Numbered from the stretch's first letter, positions 26,701 through 38,940 are shown. The stretch is DNA of 64,000 bases from Anthoceros angustus (GCA_010909165.1 VJWM01000227.1:186001-250000); one strand, 5' to 3'. Made by a program: numbers and translations. Notes: a model not told the origin generated them from the letters alone.

Positions 26701-28989
26701 GTAGTCATTAACAATTTTGGGCTGTTCGGGGTGCAAAGCGGAGGCGATCAATTATGTACTTTGCCACCGTAAAACATGAAGTGGCTTATAGGTGAAGAAG
26801 GACAGAGCTCACACAGTGAATTACCTTGAAGGAGCATTCATTCAGAAATTCTTGGTTGTCCAAAGCTTCCTTCAGCTGGGCAAACTTTTTGTACAAATCA
26901 GTTCTAGGAGTTGCTAGATACTTAATCCTCTCCTGCGCATTGGACCGGTGTGAGCCTTCAGCCATTTCAGTCTTGACTAAATTCATCAAAATAAGGCAAG
27001 GATCATCCACAGCAGAAAATTCACGAAGGGAGAATCCACACCTCTCCACTTAGCCTCTCCCTGATGACAACTGTTTCATATTTCTTGTACCCAGGACCCT
27101 GCATATTCCACGTATTGAGCAGTTAACCTTGGGTGCAACATCCATATAAAATAGGGAATGACACAAAGGACCCTTCAACGTGCAACTACCATGATCCACT
27201 CTTTGGGTACGCTTCTACTGCGTCGGTCTCCATTAAATTGCCGCTTGCTACGAGCAACATGTATCTTACAGGTGCATCTCAAGGGGTTGGGCTCCCCATC
27301 TCCATGTCCACTGTGCAGGTTGCATCCGAATTCATCTCTGTATGCATGTAAGCCAGTCATGGGTGACCGAAGATATGCTGGAACACTAAAAGGGTAAGAA
27401 TATAGAACTTGCATACGTGGGGTCTAGTGGTTTCCATGTCCCAAAGCCTTTTTGGTCATCATCACCATCCCCAACGTCACCTTTGCCACCACTATCATCA
27501 TCACCTCCGTCACCACCACCACCTCCTCCCCCACAACCAACTCCTCCTCCACAACTGACTCCTCCCCAACCACATTCACCTCCATCTTTCTCTGCTTGGC
27601 TGTCACTACCTATGCAGGATTTCCACGTTGCAGAAGCTGTCCGGCCTATCACTGTAGAGAATGACATACAAGTGGTCTCTGATTGCTGATGCTTGTCCAT
27701 GTGATACTCTTTGGCCAAATGAAATTCCACACCATCCTTCACAAGTCACAGGAAACACCCAACTCAGGCTTTCTTGCAAACAAAAAGTGCAGTAAGCTGC
27801 TTGGACTGAACTCTGAGTAACGTACCTTGACAGCTTTCAGAGCACTCTTCTCAGATGTCCATCTGACATCCAGGGTTCTGTCCTGCGGGTCACTGCTCTT
27901 TTGTGATGAAACTCCTGCTCGGGATGAACCGTCCAGGGTCCAGTCATCGGAACTACTTGAGTCTTCCGCACCTGGAACTCCACAGAAGGGTAGACATGAC
28001 ACTCTCTTCCCTAATGTTCCTTTCTTGGTTGCCATGTTAATGATGTCCAAAGTGGTGCTTTGGCTCGTGATCTCCCCAGGCATTGGAAAATTCTGCAGAG
28101 TAATTCCACCAATCCTTGAGCTAGAATTACTTGAGGTTTCAAAGTCTCCTCCCTCCGGTGCTCTCCTCCGTGGCGATCCCCCGAAACAGGACGGACCAGA
28201 GCCAAAAGTTAGCAACCTTGAGCTTCGATCCTTGCCTTTAGGGCTACTACCGCACTGGAATGACAGGAAGTGTGACTTAGTGACACTGATGTCCTCATTC
28301 TCCACCGGGATTGTCTTTATGGTCAACAACCTAACACCACTCCTTGGGCAGGTAACTTCATCCTTCAAGCAAACTCCTCTGCCTTTCTTGGAGGTCTGGC
28401 TAAGCAACCCCATGTTCTTATTCCACTCACAGTCATCAGGAGCATGGATGCATGCCCCAGGTTGAACATCAATGTCAACAAGTTGTTTGGCTTTCTCCAT
28501 CTTCAATCTGGCAAGGTTTCTCCGTGGCTTCAGGTGTGCAGCTGTCAAACGTGACAAGCAGGAGACAGGAACCGTCAAAATCCATCAACCATCATCAAAC
28601 TTGTTAAAAAACCGAACAAGACCGTCATGCTCATCAAATGCCATGCCTCACAACTACGTTGCTTTCACTTGTCCTAAAGCACCAAAGAAATGTGGTTTAC
28701 TGCACAGGCAGCGAAATGAGCTCCTTCAACGCTCACACAGTCTTCAGCCAGCCAGCCAGCCAGCCAAACGACCAGTGATTTTCCAAACCGCTGGAAAGCT
28801 AAGCGGAAGGGCACAAGCCGACATACATTTGGCATCCGTGGAGGAGCCTGGCATGAAAGACAAGGGTTTGCAAGCAAGAAGAGCCTCGCAGCGCCGGATG
28901 CTGTCCTCGATTCCCACTTCCACTCCTTCATCCTCACCCACATCCAGGTCCCGCAACTTTTCCTTCTTCTTCGATGATTTCTTCGGCAT
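23742..28989 (-). CDS. Unrecognised multi-exon protein with F-x-P repeats and charged coiled coils
   Basis: Family not recognised. The likely start is ATG 28989 (M-P-K-K-S-S-K-K-K-E-K). First exons with consistent phases: 28827-28989, 27826-28541 and 27417-27736 (the last Gly/Asp-rich). Later coding stretches can be seen near 27270-27337, 26790-27100, 26640-26760, 26000-26200, 25730-25950, 25390-25700, 25060-25140, 24720-24940, 24320-24562 and 23742-24130, but their borders are not all resolved. At least five carry a short motif F-x-P-x-I/V: T-F-A-P-V-I-N, T-F-T-P-K-I-S, Y-R-P-E-I-D, S-F-Q-P-Q-V and T-F-Q-P-I-I-N. Basic coiled coil is common between them (Q-R-I-A-K-Q-M-K-R-E-Q-D-E-L-E-K-K). 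Such repeats are common in microtubule- and flagellum-linked proteins of protists and algae. A role in motile male gametes is only a guess. It could also be two adjacent genes. Confidence 0.5.
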
Positions 28990-29437
28990 GCTTGTGCCTT
29001 GTGCAATACCTGACGCTGGCTCATCAGCTCATGCCCGGGTGCTCCTGATCGCAGCCCAGACACATCAAGGCCAAGTCTGGAAAACCCAGTACATCCTGTA
29101 CATAAATACAACTCCAACAGACCCAATCTCACGTTTGCCCCTCCTCCAGCTTTTGAAGCCACCCAGGAGATCTTGGAAGTTCGATTGTCCTGGTCACGGG
29201 AATCTGCAGTTAAACGTAACTGTCACTGCTGTCGTTTGCAATCAGCTACTTAAAGCACCCAGTGGAGACCTGATACCATGTTCCCACCCCGCCAGACTGG
29301 CGGTCGGTCCATTCAACCCAAACTCCACCACCTCGCTCCGCCACAGCAGAATCGCCTCCAAGAACCAACAGTGGCCAGTGGTATCAGTGAACGTTTTGGG
29401 TTCCTGCTTTCCCGTCTGGAGAAAGCGGGTGAGCAGG
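28990..29437. promoter_or_regulatory. Divergent promoter region
   Basis: About 450 bp separates the start codons of the F-x-P repeat gene (-) and the CHORD-like gene (+). No clear TATA box was seen; the position implies a shared promoter. Confidence 0.4.
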
Positions 29438-29985
29438 ATGATTGCTCAGGCTGCATTCGCGCCCCCGGCACCTGCCGTGAGCAGCACCAGTTCCCGGATG
29501 CTGCTGCACCGGCCGCTGCGGCTTCAACCCAGTACGTCTTCCCCCATTACGATAAGCTAAGATCCGTTCAGGCTGCGTGTTCTCGTGCTTAAAGAAGGAG
29601 GATCAGTGTTTGTTTGTGCAGCAAGCAGCTGCGGAGCATTCGCACAACAGCAACCAGCTCCAGCTCTCAGGACTTGTCGAAACTGCAAACGACAATACGA
29701 CCCTTCGGAAAACCACCCAAGTGCTTGCCAGTATCATCCTGCACATTTTGGAGGTAACTGCAAGACATGCCTATGAGTTGCAGGTGTTCAGAGGACGATT
29801 TCCTATCCTCCTCTTGTTGCCTGTGTTCAGGTGAAACCAAACGGAAGTTTGAAAGCGTGTATTCAGGAGGCACCATGGACACTCCGGGCTCCGGTCAGAT
29901 AGTTCAGTACTGGCACTGTTGTGGGAGCAAAGATACCTTCAGTGTTGGCTGCCAAACATCCCCACATATCTCATACGATGACTAG
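29438..29985 (+). CDS. Small CHORD-like zinc-binding protein, probably organellar
   Basis: Three exons, 29438-29531, 29622-29753 and 29831-29985, give 126 residues with matching phases. The first 31 residues (M-I-A-Q-A-A-F-A-P-P) are rich in Ala, Ser and Arg without acids, like a transit peptide. The mature part has a dense Cys/His pattern: C-R-N-C-K-R-Q-Y-D-P, then A-C-Q-Y-H-P, then Y-W-H-C-C-G, then G-C-x4-P-H. This is the spacing style of CHORD domains, which bind two zinc ions, but only one such module is present and it lacks the usual CS or SGT1-binding partners. The stretch S-V-Y-S-G-G-T-M and the end S-Y-D-D look strongly constrained. I believe it is a conserved plant protein of unknown function; the CHORD link is inference. 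Confidence 0.75.
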
Positions 29986-30570
29986 TTGGCGATTGCAGCT
30001 CTAGCTCTTCCTGTTGGGTTGGTTTTGGAGCACTTATTTTCTCCGACTGAGCTTACAACCTAATCCCACATTATGTAAGGTTCTTTGAAGAATTGTATTT
30101 TTTTGCTCAGGTGGGAAAAATGGACTATCTTTATTAACAACAAAACCCTCGCACCTAAGCGGAACCGAAAAGAAGCTACTTCGTCTAGACGTCGGTCCAT
30201 GTACAAAGCACGCCGATAGGATAAGGGCGGCTTTCCATGGACATCAATTTCCCTCCAGCAACTTCGGCCAGCCCAAAATGAAACTTCACGACAAAAAGCC
30301 AACGGGAACAGGGGAAGTTGATGTGAACTCCCCTAATGATCGAAAGAGACCGCCTCTAGCGAAATTGTAGGCAAGAGCTACTGGAACCGGGAACCTATGC
30401 GGCAAGGCTACGGGCCTTTGCTGGTAGAGGTGTAGGGGCTTCCTTCTCAATTCGCTTGCAATCCCTAGAGGGGATTGCAAGCTTCCATTGCATTCGTCGG
30501 TCTCGGTTCGTGTGGCAGTTTGCCATACCATACCTGCATTCGATGCAGATTTTGGAGGCTGTGCAGATCG
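29986..30570. other. Intergenic with a short perfect inverted repeat
   Basis: No gene recognised. A perfect 12-bp inverted repeat with a 5-base loop (30454-30465 / 30471-30482, arm GCTTGCAATCCC) lies about 90 bp before the Myb-like ORF. The left end of the Harbinger-type unit should be in or near this stretch, but no terminal inverted repeat could be matched because the right end lies outside the window. Confidence 0.45.
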
Positions 30571-30933
30571 ATGGGTCCGGAAGACGCAAGTCAGTCTCAA
30601 GCCTCCGCTGCGACTTCAACCTTCGTTCTTAATTGTCCCACAAGCTCAGCATCCTTGCCTTTAGCTTTGTTGCCGGAATTTGGTAGCTTCCATGCTTCCC
30701 CAATCTCACAACTTGGTGTAGGCCCTGTGCCCACAATTTCGAGCACCAGCCACGTTCCTCCCATGAACCAGACATTAAAGGCACCTCGAAAGTTGTGGAC
30801 ACTGCACGAACTTCATATCTTGCAGGCTGCCAAGAAGATAAACCACGAAGCTCGACTCTTGGGTGGCAGCAAGGAGAAAAATAAGAAGGCCACTGAACGA
30901 TGGGAAGAGGTGGTCACCTGTTGCAAGGCTAAC

Positions 30934-31019
30934 GGTGTAATGTGCACAGCCAGCCAAGCGCGAAGCAAATGGGATAGGTGTAATGTGCACAGCCAGCCAA
31001 GCGCGAAGCAAATGGGACA
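30934..31019. repeat. 43-bp tandem duplication inside the Myb-like ORF
   Basis: Unit 30934-30976 is repeated at 30977-31019, both starting GGTGTAATGTGCACAG and differing by one base near the end. Because 43 is not a multiple of three, it shifts the frame in the third helix region. Confidence 0.95.
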
Positions 31020-31194
31020 GTTTGTCTCGGGACTTGAAAAAAATCAATGATCATTGCCGGCATCCACTAAGTGGTCAGGACACATATAAGAAAAACATTA
31101 TCGCTTTAATTACATATGATACAACATTGCCTTTATTAGAACTTGAAAACAAAGAGGAAACAAAGAACCATCAAGTAAGCAACTTACCATCCGC

Positions 31195-31199
31195 GTTTG
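31195..31199. repeat. Left target-site duplication of Copia (GTTTG)
   Basis: GTTTG directly before the 5' LTR is identical to 61514-61518 directly after the 3' LTR. Confidence 0.92.
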
Positions 31200-31454
31200 T
31201 GATGAAGTAATGAGTACTTAGGGTGTTATCATAATGTTAAGTAACCTAGGGTTAGCTTATTAGTCACACATATAACTTAGCTTAAGCTATATATACCCTT
31301 TCATTAGGGTTGCGACCTTTAGCGAACAGACATGACTTTTCAGTTTTAGTTAAGTTGTCCAAGTCTCATAAACACTTTGGTTCTTTTCTTGATTATCAAT
31401 GATGTAATTATTTTATCTGATTTAATTAATCTGCATTATCTCTATAAATCGTCA
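31200..31454 (+). repeat. Copia 5' LTR
   Basis: Begins TGATGAAGTAATG and ends AAATCGTCA. It is nearly identical to 61261-61513. TATATATA at 31288-31295 is the likely promoter box. Confidence 0.95.
31288..31295 (+). promoter_or_regulatory. TATA box of the Copia LTR
   Basis: TATATATA in mid-LTR; the same box is at 61349-61356 in the 3' LTR. Confidence 0.6.
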
Positions 31455-31465
31455 TGGTATCGAGC
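31455..31465 (+). other. Copia primer binding site (initiator Met-tRNA type)
   Basis: TGGTATCGAGC starts directly at the LTR end and resembles the usual plant site TGGTATCAGAGC complementary to initiator methionine tRNA. Confidence 0.8.
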
Positions 31466-31812
31466 ATGATGATGCGGTTTGCATTCTAAAGAATGCACAT
31501 CAAATGTGCATTTCGGGATATGCACAAACATGCGTTTTGGTTGTTTTATGTTTAAGAATGCTTTCTTGAAATGAAACCCAAAATAAAATCAAGAACTTAA
31601 ATTTCTGGTTGTTTTCTTTATAATTGCTTGTTTACAAATTGCTGTTTTGCAAATCTAGTAGTTGCATTCTAATGTAGTTCTATTGATTGCTCCTATAGCA
31701 ATTCGATAGAACTTCACTAGAACACCGCTAGATAGTGCAAATAGCTTTTGTAAATTGATAAATAAAATCGAATGCATAAATTTAGCATTCTAACGAATAC
31801 AAGCCATTAAAA

Positions 31813-34294
31813 ATGGCACACAACGAGGGCCAAATCTGGCAGCCTCGACCTGCTGAGCGAGTCAACCAACGCAATCGACCACTCAGGGGACAACCTAACG
31901 ACAGAAACATTGTTGAGCGCATTCACCAAGCGAGGTGGACACGAAATCAAGGCAGGCACACAGACGCCGCAGCTGCGTGAGGCTTACAATTTTCTGGTTT
32001 CCACCCTATACCCAGACTTTCAACATTTGTTAGTTGGTCCCCGTGAGCAAGTTCCGAAGCCAACCCTCCGGAGTTGCGTCCTAGGCTACTGATGTACATG
32101 GAAACCCTAATGGTTTCCTCACCACACTGCACCACAAACAGCAGTTTCACGATTATTTCCGGTGAATCTCACGCCCTATTTGTAGATAGGCGTTATGTAA
32201 ATCGAATAAGAGTGTTCTTTGGCGTAAGTGTGGATTCTGAGGATCTAAGGAGGCATTTGTACCACGGATTATAAAATCCATGTGTTGTTAAAGCGAAATT
32301 GTTGAAAAACCACGAATTTCGCACTTTTGCGTTAGATCAATCAAGCTGTACTAGCAATCGGTTTGATGATCCCAACTCACATCCTTCATGTGCAACCTAC
32401 ACTTACAATAGGTTCACATTAAGAAAGGAGCGATTGCGAAAGGAGGCACAAGCATCTAGCTTACATGAAGTAATTAGACACATTAACATACTTGCTCACC
32501 TCACGTAGATCTGCGAGGCAATAGATAGTAGCTTTAAACCCTTTTTTATAAGCCCTTACAATGGGAGATCTAGGCTCCTCATCATGGTGGGGAAGGGTTC
32601 AAAGAAAGGATAGATTTGATGGTCGTCGTTATGATATTTGGGTCATGCGCATGAAAGGCGCACTTCAACCTGAAAACTACGGAAAACCACACAAGGTTTA
32701 GATGCACGAGGTGGCTTGGCACGAAAGGAAGGCGAGAACTCGAAATGAATCTTCCATGTATTTCATTAGAAGTGGACTCACAGACATGGTGAGGCAAAGC
32801 TGGTTGTGAGGCTGCTAATCAGGATCGCTGGAGGAGGCAGCAGGAAAGAACTCGGAATCGTATCGACCCTCAACAACCTTGACAATGTAAAATGCGTGAA
32901 GGAGAATGTGGAAAAACATATAATGACCTTGGAACCTTGGTCTCTAAAGCTGGAAAATGCTACCAGAAACCATCAAGGATGAAATCGACATTGTACTGTT
33001 GCTATCATTGCCTCCGTCATGGTCACACTTTGTGACATCAATTCATGCATCCCAATTACTGGTGTGGCCAGCGAAATCAGCCGACCTCAAAGTACCGAAT
33101 TAACATTTGCAGAACTTGTTGGGTCCCTCCTGGAAGAGGAGGCGACCAGAGGAGGACAAGGCAGGCGTGCTGGCAAGCAGCAAGCGCTGTTTACATCCAA
33201 CCGTGGGCGAGGTGGTGCAAGACCATACTCCAGAGGCGGTGGATCTGGTTCGTCCCGAGGTGGCAGCTCGCAAGGAGGCCACTCGACGCAGTTTGCAAAC
33301 AAGAAAAGTAAGAAGTCAGGGACTTGCAACTGGTGCAAAATCCACAGTCAGGGAGCGAATGCAGGAAAAAGCTAGCAGGCTTACCTCGAAAGGAGGAAGC
33401 GAAACCAATGTTGTGGTTAAGAAGCGACCATCGCCATCGCCCTCATGGTTGGGACGGAGTATACTAATCAGTCCTTGCACCACATGTTTGTCGGCAAAGA
33501 CAAATGCTAGGCAATTCACAGTGGTACTTAGACACAGTGCCTTTGCTCACATGTGTTTTGATAGAAGCATTTCGGACTTCTGGTCGATCGAGGACCGGTT
33601 TGTCTACCTTGGCGATAATAGGTCTCTTGTCTCTCAGGGATGGGGACTATTCACTGCCAGTACCATCTGGGTGTCTTGTCTCTCTTAGATGTTTATTTTG
33701 TACCTGAGATGACACGCAATCTAATCTCTGTTAGGCGTTTAAACATAGACAATAACAGTCACATTCTGTTCACAGCTACAGAGTGTAAGGTCATAGATGC
33801 CTTTTATCCTAACAGAGTTCTAGCCTACGGGTCTTCTGAACATGACCTGTTTCGTCTTCACACTAAGGGTGGAGTAGTACAGTCCCATCTAACACATGAG
33901 GACTCCCCAGCCTTTGCACAACAGATAGCGAAGTCTAAGTTGTGGCATGCTCAATTAGGTCACCCACACAGCAGCAAGCTGCAGAAATTAGCTGCTAGTG
34001 ACCTCTATGCTAATGGTCCTATTGGCAAATTAGTGCCTTTACCTTTATGTGAACCCTGTGTTCTTGCAAAACGCCATCAAGCAGCCTTTAGAAATAAGGC
34101 TCCTCACGAGCTTGAAGTCCACGGAGTTAGTGCCTGCAGACTTGTGTGGCCTTGTCAAAGACTTCCCTCGTGAAATATTTTCTGACCTTCACAGATGACA
34201 CGACACGTTTTGTCAGTGCTTATATCCTTAAAGCTAAAAGTGAATGCTTTTCACACTTCAAAGCTTCTCTGAAGTTTTCATAACGCTGGACTGG
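31813..34294 (+). pseudogene. Copia gag, protease and start of integrase
   Basis: Frames are broken in several places. Recognisable pieces are a gag start at 31813 (M-A-H-N-E-G-Q); the gag block F-D-G-R-R-Y-D-I-W-V near 32612; a zinc knuckle remnant C-N-W-C-K near 33322; the protease active-site stretch W-Y-L-D-T near 33521, one base out of frame from A-H-M-C-F; and the pre-integrase zinc domain W-H-A-Q-L-G-H-P-H ... C-E-P-C near 33940-34065. The first integrase Asp lies in F-T-D-D-T-T-R-F-V. The Gypsy element then interrupts it. Confidence 0.85.
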
Positions 34295-34544
34295 TGTGGG
34301 CTATGCACTTCCCTGGGGAGTTAAGAAATAAGTAGGGTTTCTGTTTTTTTTTTAGGATTGAAGGATAAATAAGGCGGAAAAGGAGGAATAAATTGGGGTA
34401 GCGCTTGGACGAGGCTCGGAGTATACTCCGGACTGGAGTGAACAACGGACCCGGTACCACTATGGCAAGCTCGGACTACGCCGAGTAGCAGGATAAGTCC
34501 GAACCCACTCCAGTCAAAATAGGATAAATCGCCGAAAGTAACCT

Positions 34545-35130
34545 AGGAGGCGTGAGGGCAGGCGGCGCCACGTGACGGCCCCGAGTGGAGGTCGGGCATG
34601 CGATGGGCGGGGCCGTAACCTTGCGAGGCCGTTATAGCGGTATTCACGCCCGCGCGTGGCGTAAGGCCAAGCAGGCGTAGGGTCGAGTAAGCCATGCGGA
34701 CCCCAGCGATTCGGACAACAGGCGCCTTCCGCCCGATTACTTCCACAAGCGAGGAGGAGGTCATTTATCGCGACCTCAGACAATCCTCACGGTCCCTTGC
34801 GCTCCAATCCGGCTCTCTGGCGCTATCTTTTGGGCGCCGATCGACAGGCGGCGCCACGTGGGCGGCCACAGAGTGGAGGTCGGGCATGCGATGGGCGGGC
34901 CGTAACCTTGCGAGGCCGTTATAGCGGTATTCACGCCCTGCGCGGCGGCGTAAGGCGAGTAAGCAGGCGTAGGGTCGAGTAAGCCATGCGGACCCACAGC
35001 GATTCTGGACAGCGCCTTCCGGTGATTACTTCCTGGCGGCCAAGGAGGAGGTCATTTGCTGACCTCAGACAATCCTCACAGTCCCTTGCGCTCCAATCCG
35101 GCTCTCTGGCGCTATCTTTTGGGCGCCCAC
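34545..35130. repeat. 293-bp tandem duplication in the left LTR
   Basis: The anchor GTCGAGTAAGCCATGCGGAC occurs at 34682 and 34975. The right LTR has one copy near 53440. Confidence 0.8.
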
Positions 35131-35820
35131 GCGGCGCCGTCAAGGTTGGAGCGGCAGCGGCGAAGGAGGAACATCGTGCCGGACTCGGCCAGCGGCTCTG
35201 ACAAGAGGAGGAGAAAGCAATGGCACCCAAAAAGCGGCGGAGTCGGAGCCATGGACCCTCGTGGGCGCAACATTGTGACCCGGCGCTATCCGGACTTGCC
35301 TGGGGAGGAAGGGGGAATTGGTGCGGGAGTGGCATCGGCGTGTTCCAAATGGTCGGACCTTTGACGTCACTCTAGTCCGGAGTTTGCGGAAGATCTTGGC
35401 GATCAACAAGGAGGTCCGATCCAAGAACCTCCGGAGGACCGAGGCGATGGACCTTGGAGGTCCCGAGGATGGCCTACAACCAAGGAGGAAGAAGGGGCGT
35501 GGTGCAGGCCCCTTAAGGCGAAGGGAAGATAGGGCCGACCAGTGGCGATCTTGAGGCACAGGCAGCGGACAACCAGCGGATGGTTGATATCCGATCTGGG
35601 CGGTCGAGTAAGGCGGTAGCCGGATCATTGTCCATTGGAACTGCTCACCAAGGTGGATCACCTTGGTGATAACTCTGGTATTCTCGCATGCGCTCGGTGA
35701 GGAAGAGCGGTGGGAAGGATTATCTTCGCCGGTTGATCGGAGGCACAAGCTAAGGAGCGAAGCCCTCGCCATCGGTGACCCATACGATTCATGTATGGGG
35801 ACATTTCGAGCTCTGAAGGA

Positions 35821-38800
35821 GGAGAGCTTGAGCAGGCGCTCGGAAGGGGTGAGGCCCCGAGTAGAGCGTGCAAGGCGCCGAGGTGGGGGTCGTCCTTGAG
35901 ACCAAGCGGACTCGGGAGGAGGCGGGAGGATTCCGGACTCCATACGTGAGCGAACCCCTCACCACCCGGGGAAGTTTGGGAGGCGATTCCCCTTCCCTCC
36001 TTTTGGTGCCCCTCGAGGCGGCCGGAGGAGGCGTCTGGGGCGTTGGCGGCTCCGCACCGCGGCAATGACCAACAACCACGGCCGGCCCCGACGAACTCAG
36101 CGGGAGCCGAGAGGCGGAAGGCGGTGCCGCCTACCAGCGGCACCTCGGAAGGTGCGGTACCGCCAGAGTGGCAAGAGGCGGCGTGGGAGGCGAAGGGGCG
36201 TGGCCCAAGGAGGCGAGGAGGTCAGCGGCCCACCGAGCCAGTCCCCGGCGGAAGGGGCAAGAGCTTGCTCCGGACCCCTCACCTCCTCCGAGCCCGGAGA
36301 AAGAGGGCACAAAGGAGTTAGAGGCCAAGAGGGCCAAGAGGGTGAGACTCGGACCTCACCACTCGGGACCGAGGGTCCCTGATTAGGTCCGAGAACCCAG
36401 TCGGACTTACTCGGGGCTGCGGTATGGAGGTCCTTGGCGGACCGAGAAATGCCTCCACTACGGACTTTGTGGGGGCCTCACAGGCCGTGGAAGAAACACG
36501 GCGAGTCCCAGCTACCGTCATGGACGGAATGCTTTGGGGTCTCTGTGGTACAGTGGAAGACCCGAAGTGGAGGCCACCCGAGGAGGATGGTGGAACTCAA
36601 GAGCAAGTGAAGGCGGAGGGGCAAAGGAAAAGGCGGAGTCCCTCGCTCGGATCGAGGAAGGAAGCGCCGGGTGGCGAGCGAGGCCGGGCGGTTCAGGGGC
36701 CGGGCCAAGGTTCTTGATAGTGAAGCAAGCTCGAGGCCCAAGCGGGCGGAGGACCTTGCAGCGAAGGCGGCGGGAGGCGGAGAGGCAGGCACGCAGAGCT
36801 CGGGACTGGCGGAGGCGGCCGGCTAGCGGCGCCAAGTGGGCGAGCCAGTAAAGCGGCGAAGGAGTGAGCCGCGGCAAGCGGCAGGATCACTACGTGATCG
36901 GGCCGGTGGAGAGAGTCGTAGAGAGGCTAACTCGAAGGCCGCCGCAGTGGTATGGGCGAGCAAGGCCAGGAGGAGGCGAGGCGGAAGAGGCGGTAAGGAG
37001 GCGAGGCGGAAGAGGCGGCGGATGGAGGCAGCAGACGGACCTGGAAGGCTCGAGAGGCCCAAGCGGACTCGGGAGGAGGCGAGAAAGGCGGAGGCGAGGC
37101 CAGGCGGCGGAGGAGGATGGAGGCCGACTCGGGAGATAGGGGATCTCAAAATGCAGTGCAGAGGTAGAGGAGGCGGCGGATGGAGGCAGCAAGGACACTG
37201 GAGCTACAACTCCAAGATGCGTCGGAGCGGTGATTCTCAACGAGAATCCACGACTTGAGCGAAATAGAGTGCCTCGGCTCCGTCTACGGAGGAAAATCGG
37301 CGACTATCCAAGGAGTTGGGCGTTGCCGAGCTCTGAGAGAGGAAGTCCGAGTCGGACGGAGGTCACCGCTGGAGGGAGAGCTTGAGCAGGCGCTCGGGAG
37401 GCGGCGGCCGGAGGCCCCGCCGGCGTGCAAGGGCGCCTGAGGTGGGGGTCGTCCTTGAGACCAAGCGGAGGAGGACGATCGGGAGGATTCCGGACTCCAT
37501 ACGTCTGAGCGAACCCCTCACCACCTGTGGAAGTTTGGGAGGCGATTCCCCTTCCTCCTTTTGGTGCCCCTCGAGGCGGAAGGAGGAGGAGAGCCACGGA
37601 GGAGGCGAGGCGGAAGAGGCCCGCACCGCAGTGCCAACAACCACGACCGCCGAGCCCCGACGAACTCAGCGGGAGCCGAGGCGGAAGACGGTGCTTACCA
37701 ACGCAGACCTCGGAAGGTGCAGACTTACCCCGCCACCTGAGTGGCAAGAGGTCAAGAGGCGGTAAGGAGGCGAAGGGACGTGGCCCAAGGAGCAGGAGGT
37801 CACCGCGCAGCCCACCTCGAGCCGGCCTGCCCCTGTGAAGGGGCAAAAGAGCTTGCTCCGGACCCCTCACCTCCTCCGAGCCCCGTGAGAAAGAGGGCAC
37901 AAAGGAGTTAGAGGCCAAGAGGGCCAAGAGGGTGAGACTCGGACCTCACCACTCGGGACCGAGGGTCCCGATTAGGTCCGAGAACCCCCCGACTTACTCG
38001 GATGCAGTATGGAGGTCCTGGACCGAGAAATGCCTCCCACTACGGACTTTGTGGGGGCCTCACTCAGTGGAAGAAACACGAGTCTGCCACTGGACGGAAT
38101 GCTTTGGGGTCTCTGTGGTACAGAGAAGACCTGTGAAGTGGAGGCCACCCGAGGAGGATGGTGGAACCCAAGAGCAAGTGAAGGCGGCCGAGGGGCAAAG
38201 GAAAAGGCGGAGTCCCTCGGATCGAGGAAGGAAGCGCCGGGTGGCGGAGCGAGGCCAGGCGGCGGCAGATGGAGGCCGGGCCAAGGTTCTTCACAGAACA
38301 AGCAAGCCTGGAGGCCCAAGCGGAGGACCTTGCAGCGAAGGCGGAGGAGCGCGAGCAGGAGGAGGAGGCCCGCACAAGCAGAGAGAGCTCGGGACTGGCG
38401 GAGGCGGCCGGAGGAGGAGGCGAGGCGGAAGAGGCGGTAAGGAGGCGAGGCGGAAGAGGCGGCGGATGGAGGCAGCAGACGGACCTGGAAGGCTCGAGAG
38501 GCCCAAGCGGACTCGGGAGGAGGCGAGAAAGGCGGAGGCGAGGCCAGGCGGCGGAGGAGGATGGAGGCCGACTCGGGAGATAGGGGATCTCCGAGCACAA
38601 TGCAGAGGAAGTAGAGGAGAGGCGGCAGATGGAGGACAAGAAGGACACTGGAGCTACAACCCAAGATGCGCTTGAGCAGTGATTCTCAACGAGAGAATCC
38701 ACGACTCGAGCACGAAATAGAGTGCCTCGGCTCCGTCTCAAGACGGAGGAAAATCGGCGACTATCCAAGGAGTTGGACGCTGCTGTGCTGTATGAGCGGA

Positions 38801-38940
38801 GGAAGTCCGAGTCGGACGGAGGTATCCGATCACTGGAGAGGGAGTCATGAGCTAAAGGCCGAGAATGAGCGGAGGCGAGGCGGAAGGAGGAAGAAGGCTG
38901 GTCCAGTGAGAAAGGCGGAAGGAGCAGCTGCGCTATGGCG
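35821..38940. repeat. About 1.55-kb tandem duplication in the left LTR
   Basis: The anchor GAGAGCTTGAGCAGGCGCTC occurs near 35821 and 37376, and later landmarks repeat at the same spacing. The right LTR has one copy near 54270-55680. Confidence 0.8.

Larger units (their letters stand above)
30571..31199 (+). pseudogene. Myb/SANT-like DNA-binding protein, 5' part, interrupted by Copia
   Basis: An ORF beginning M-G-P-E-D-A-S-Q has a Ser/Pro-rich N terminus, then a trihelix/Myb-SANT-like domain: W-T-L-H-E-L-H-I-L-Q-A-A-K, E-R-W-E-E-V-V-T-C-C, T-A-S-Q-A-R-S-K-W-D and D-L-K-K-I-N-D-H. This is the type of helper protein encoded beside PIF/Harbinger transposases, which binds element ends; the nuclease fragment at 63676 supports that reading. 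Two breaks are visible: a 43-bp tandem duplication (30934-31019) that shifts frame, and the Copia insertion at 31199/31200. The 3' part resumes in frame at 61519. An ordinary trihelix transcription factor is the alternative. Confidence 0.75.

Noticed and set aside
27417-27689. Pro/Ser-rich plus-strand ORF resembling an extensin
   Set aside because: It is the complement of a Gly/Asp-rich exon in the minus-strand gene with consistent splice phases.
23742-28989. TPX2 family assignment for the F-x-P repeat gene
   Set aside because: The short F-x-P motif is suggestive, but the TPX2 signature blocks were not found.
30060-30302. Minus-strand ORF considered as a retrotransposon fragment
   Set aside because: No reverse transcriptase or gag motif could be identified.
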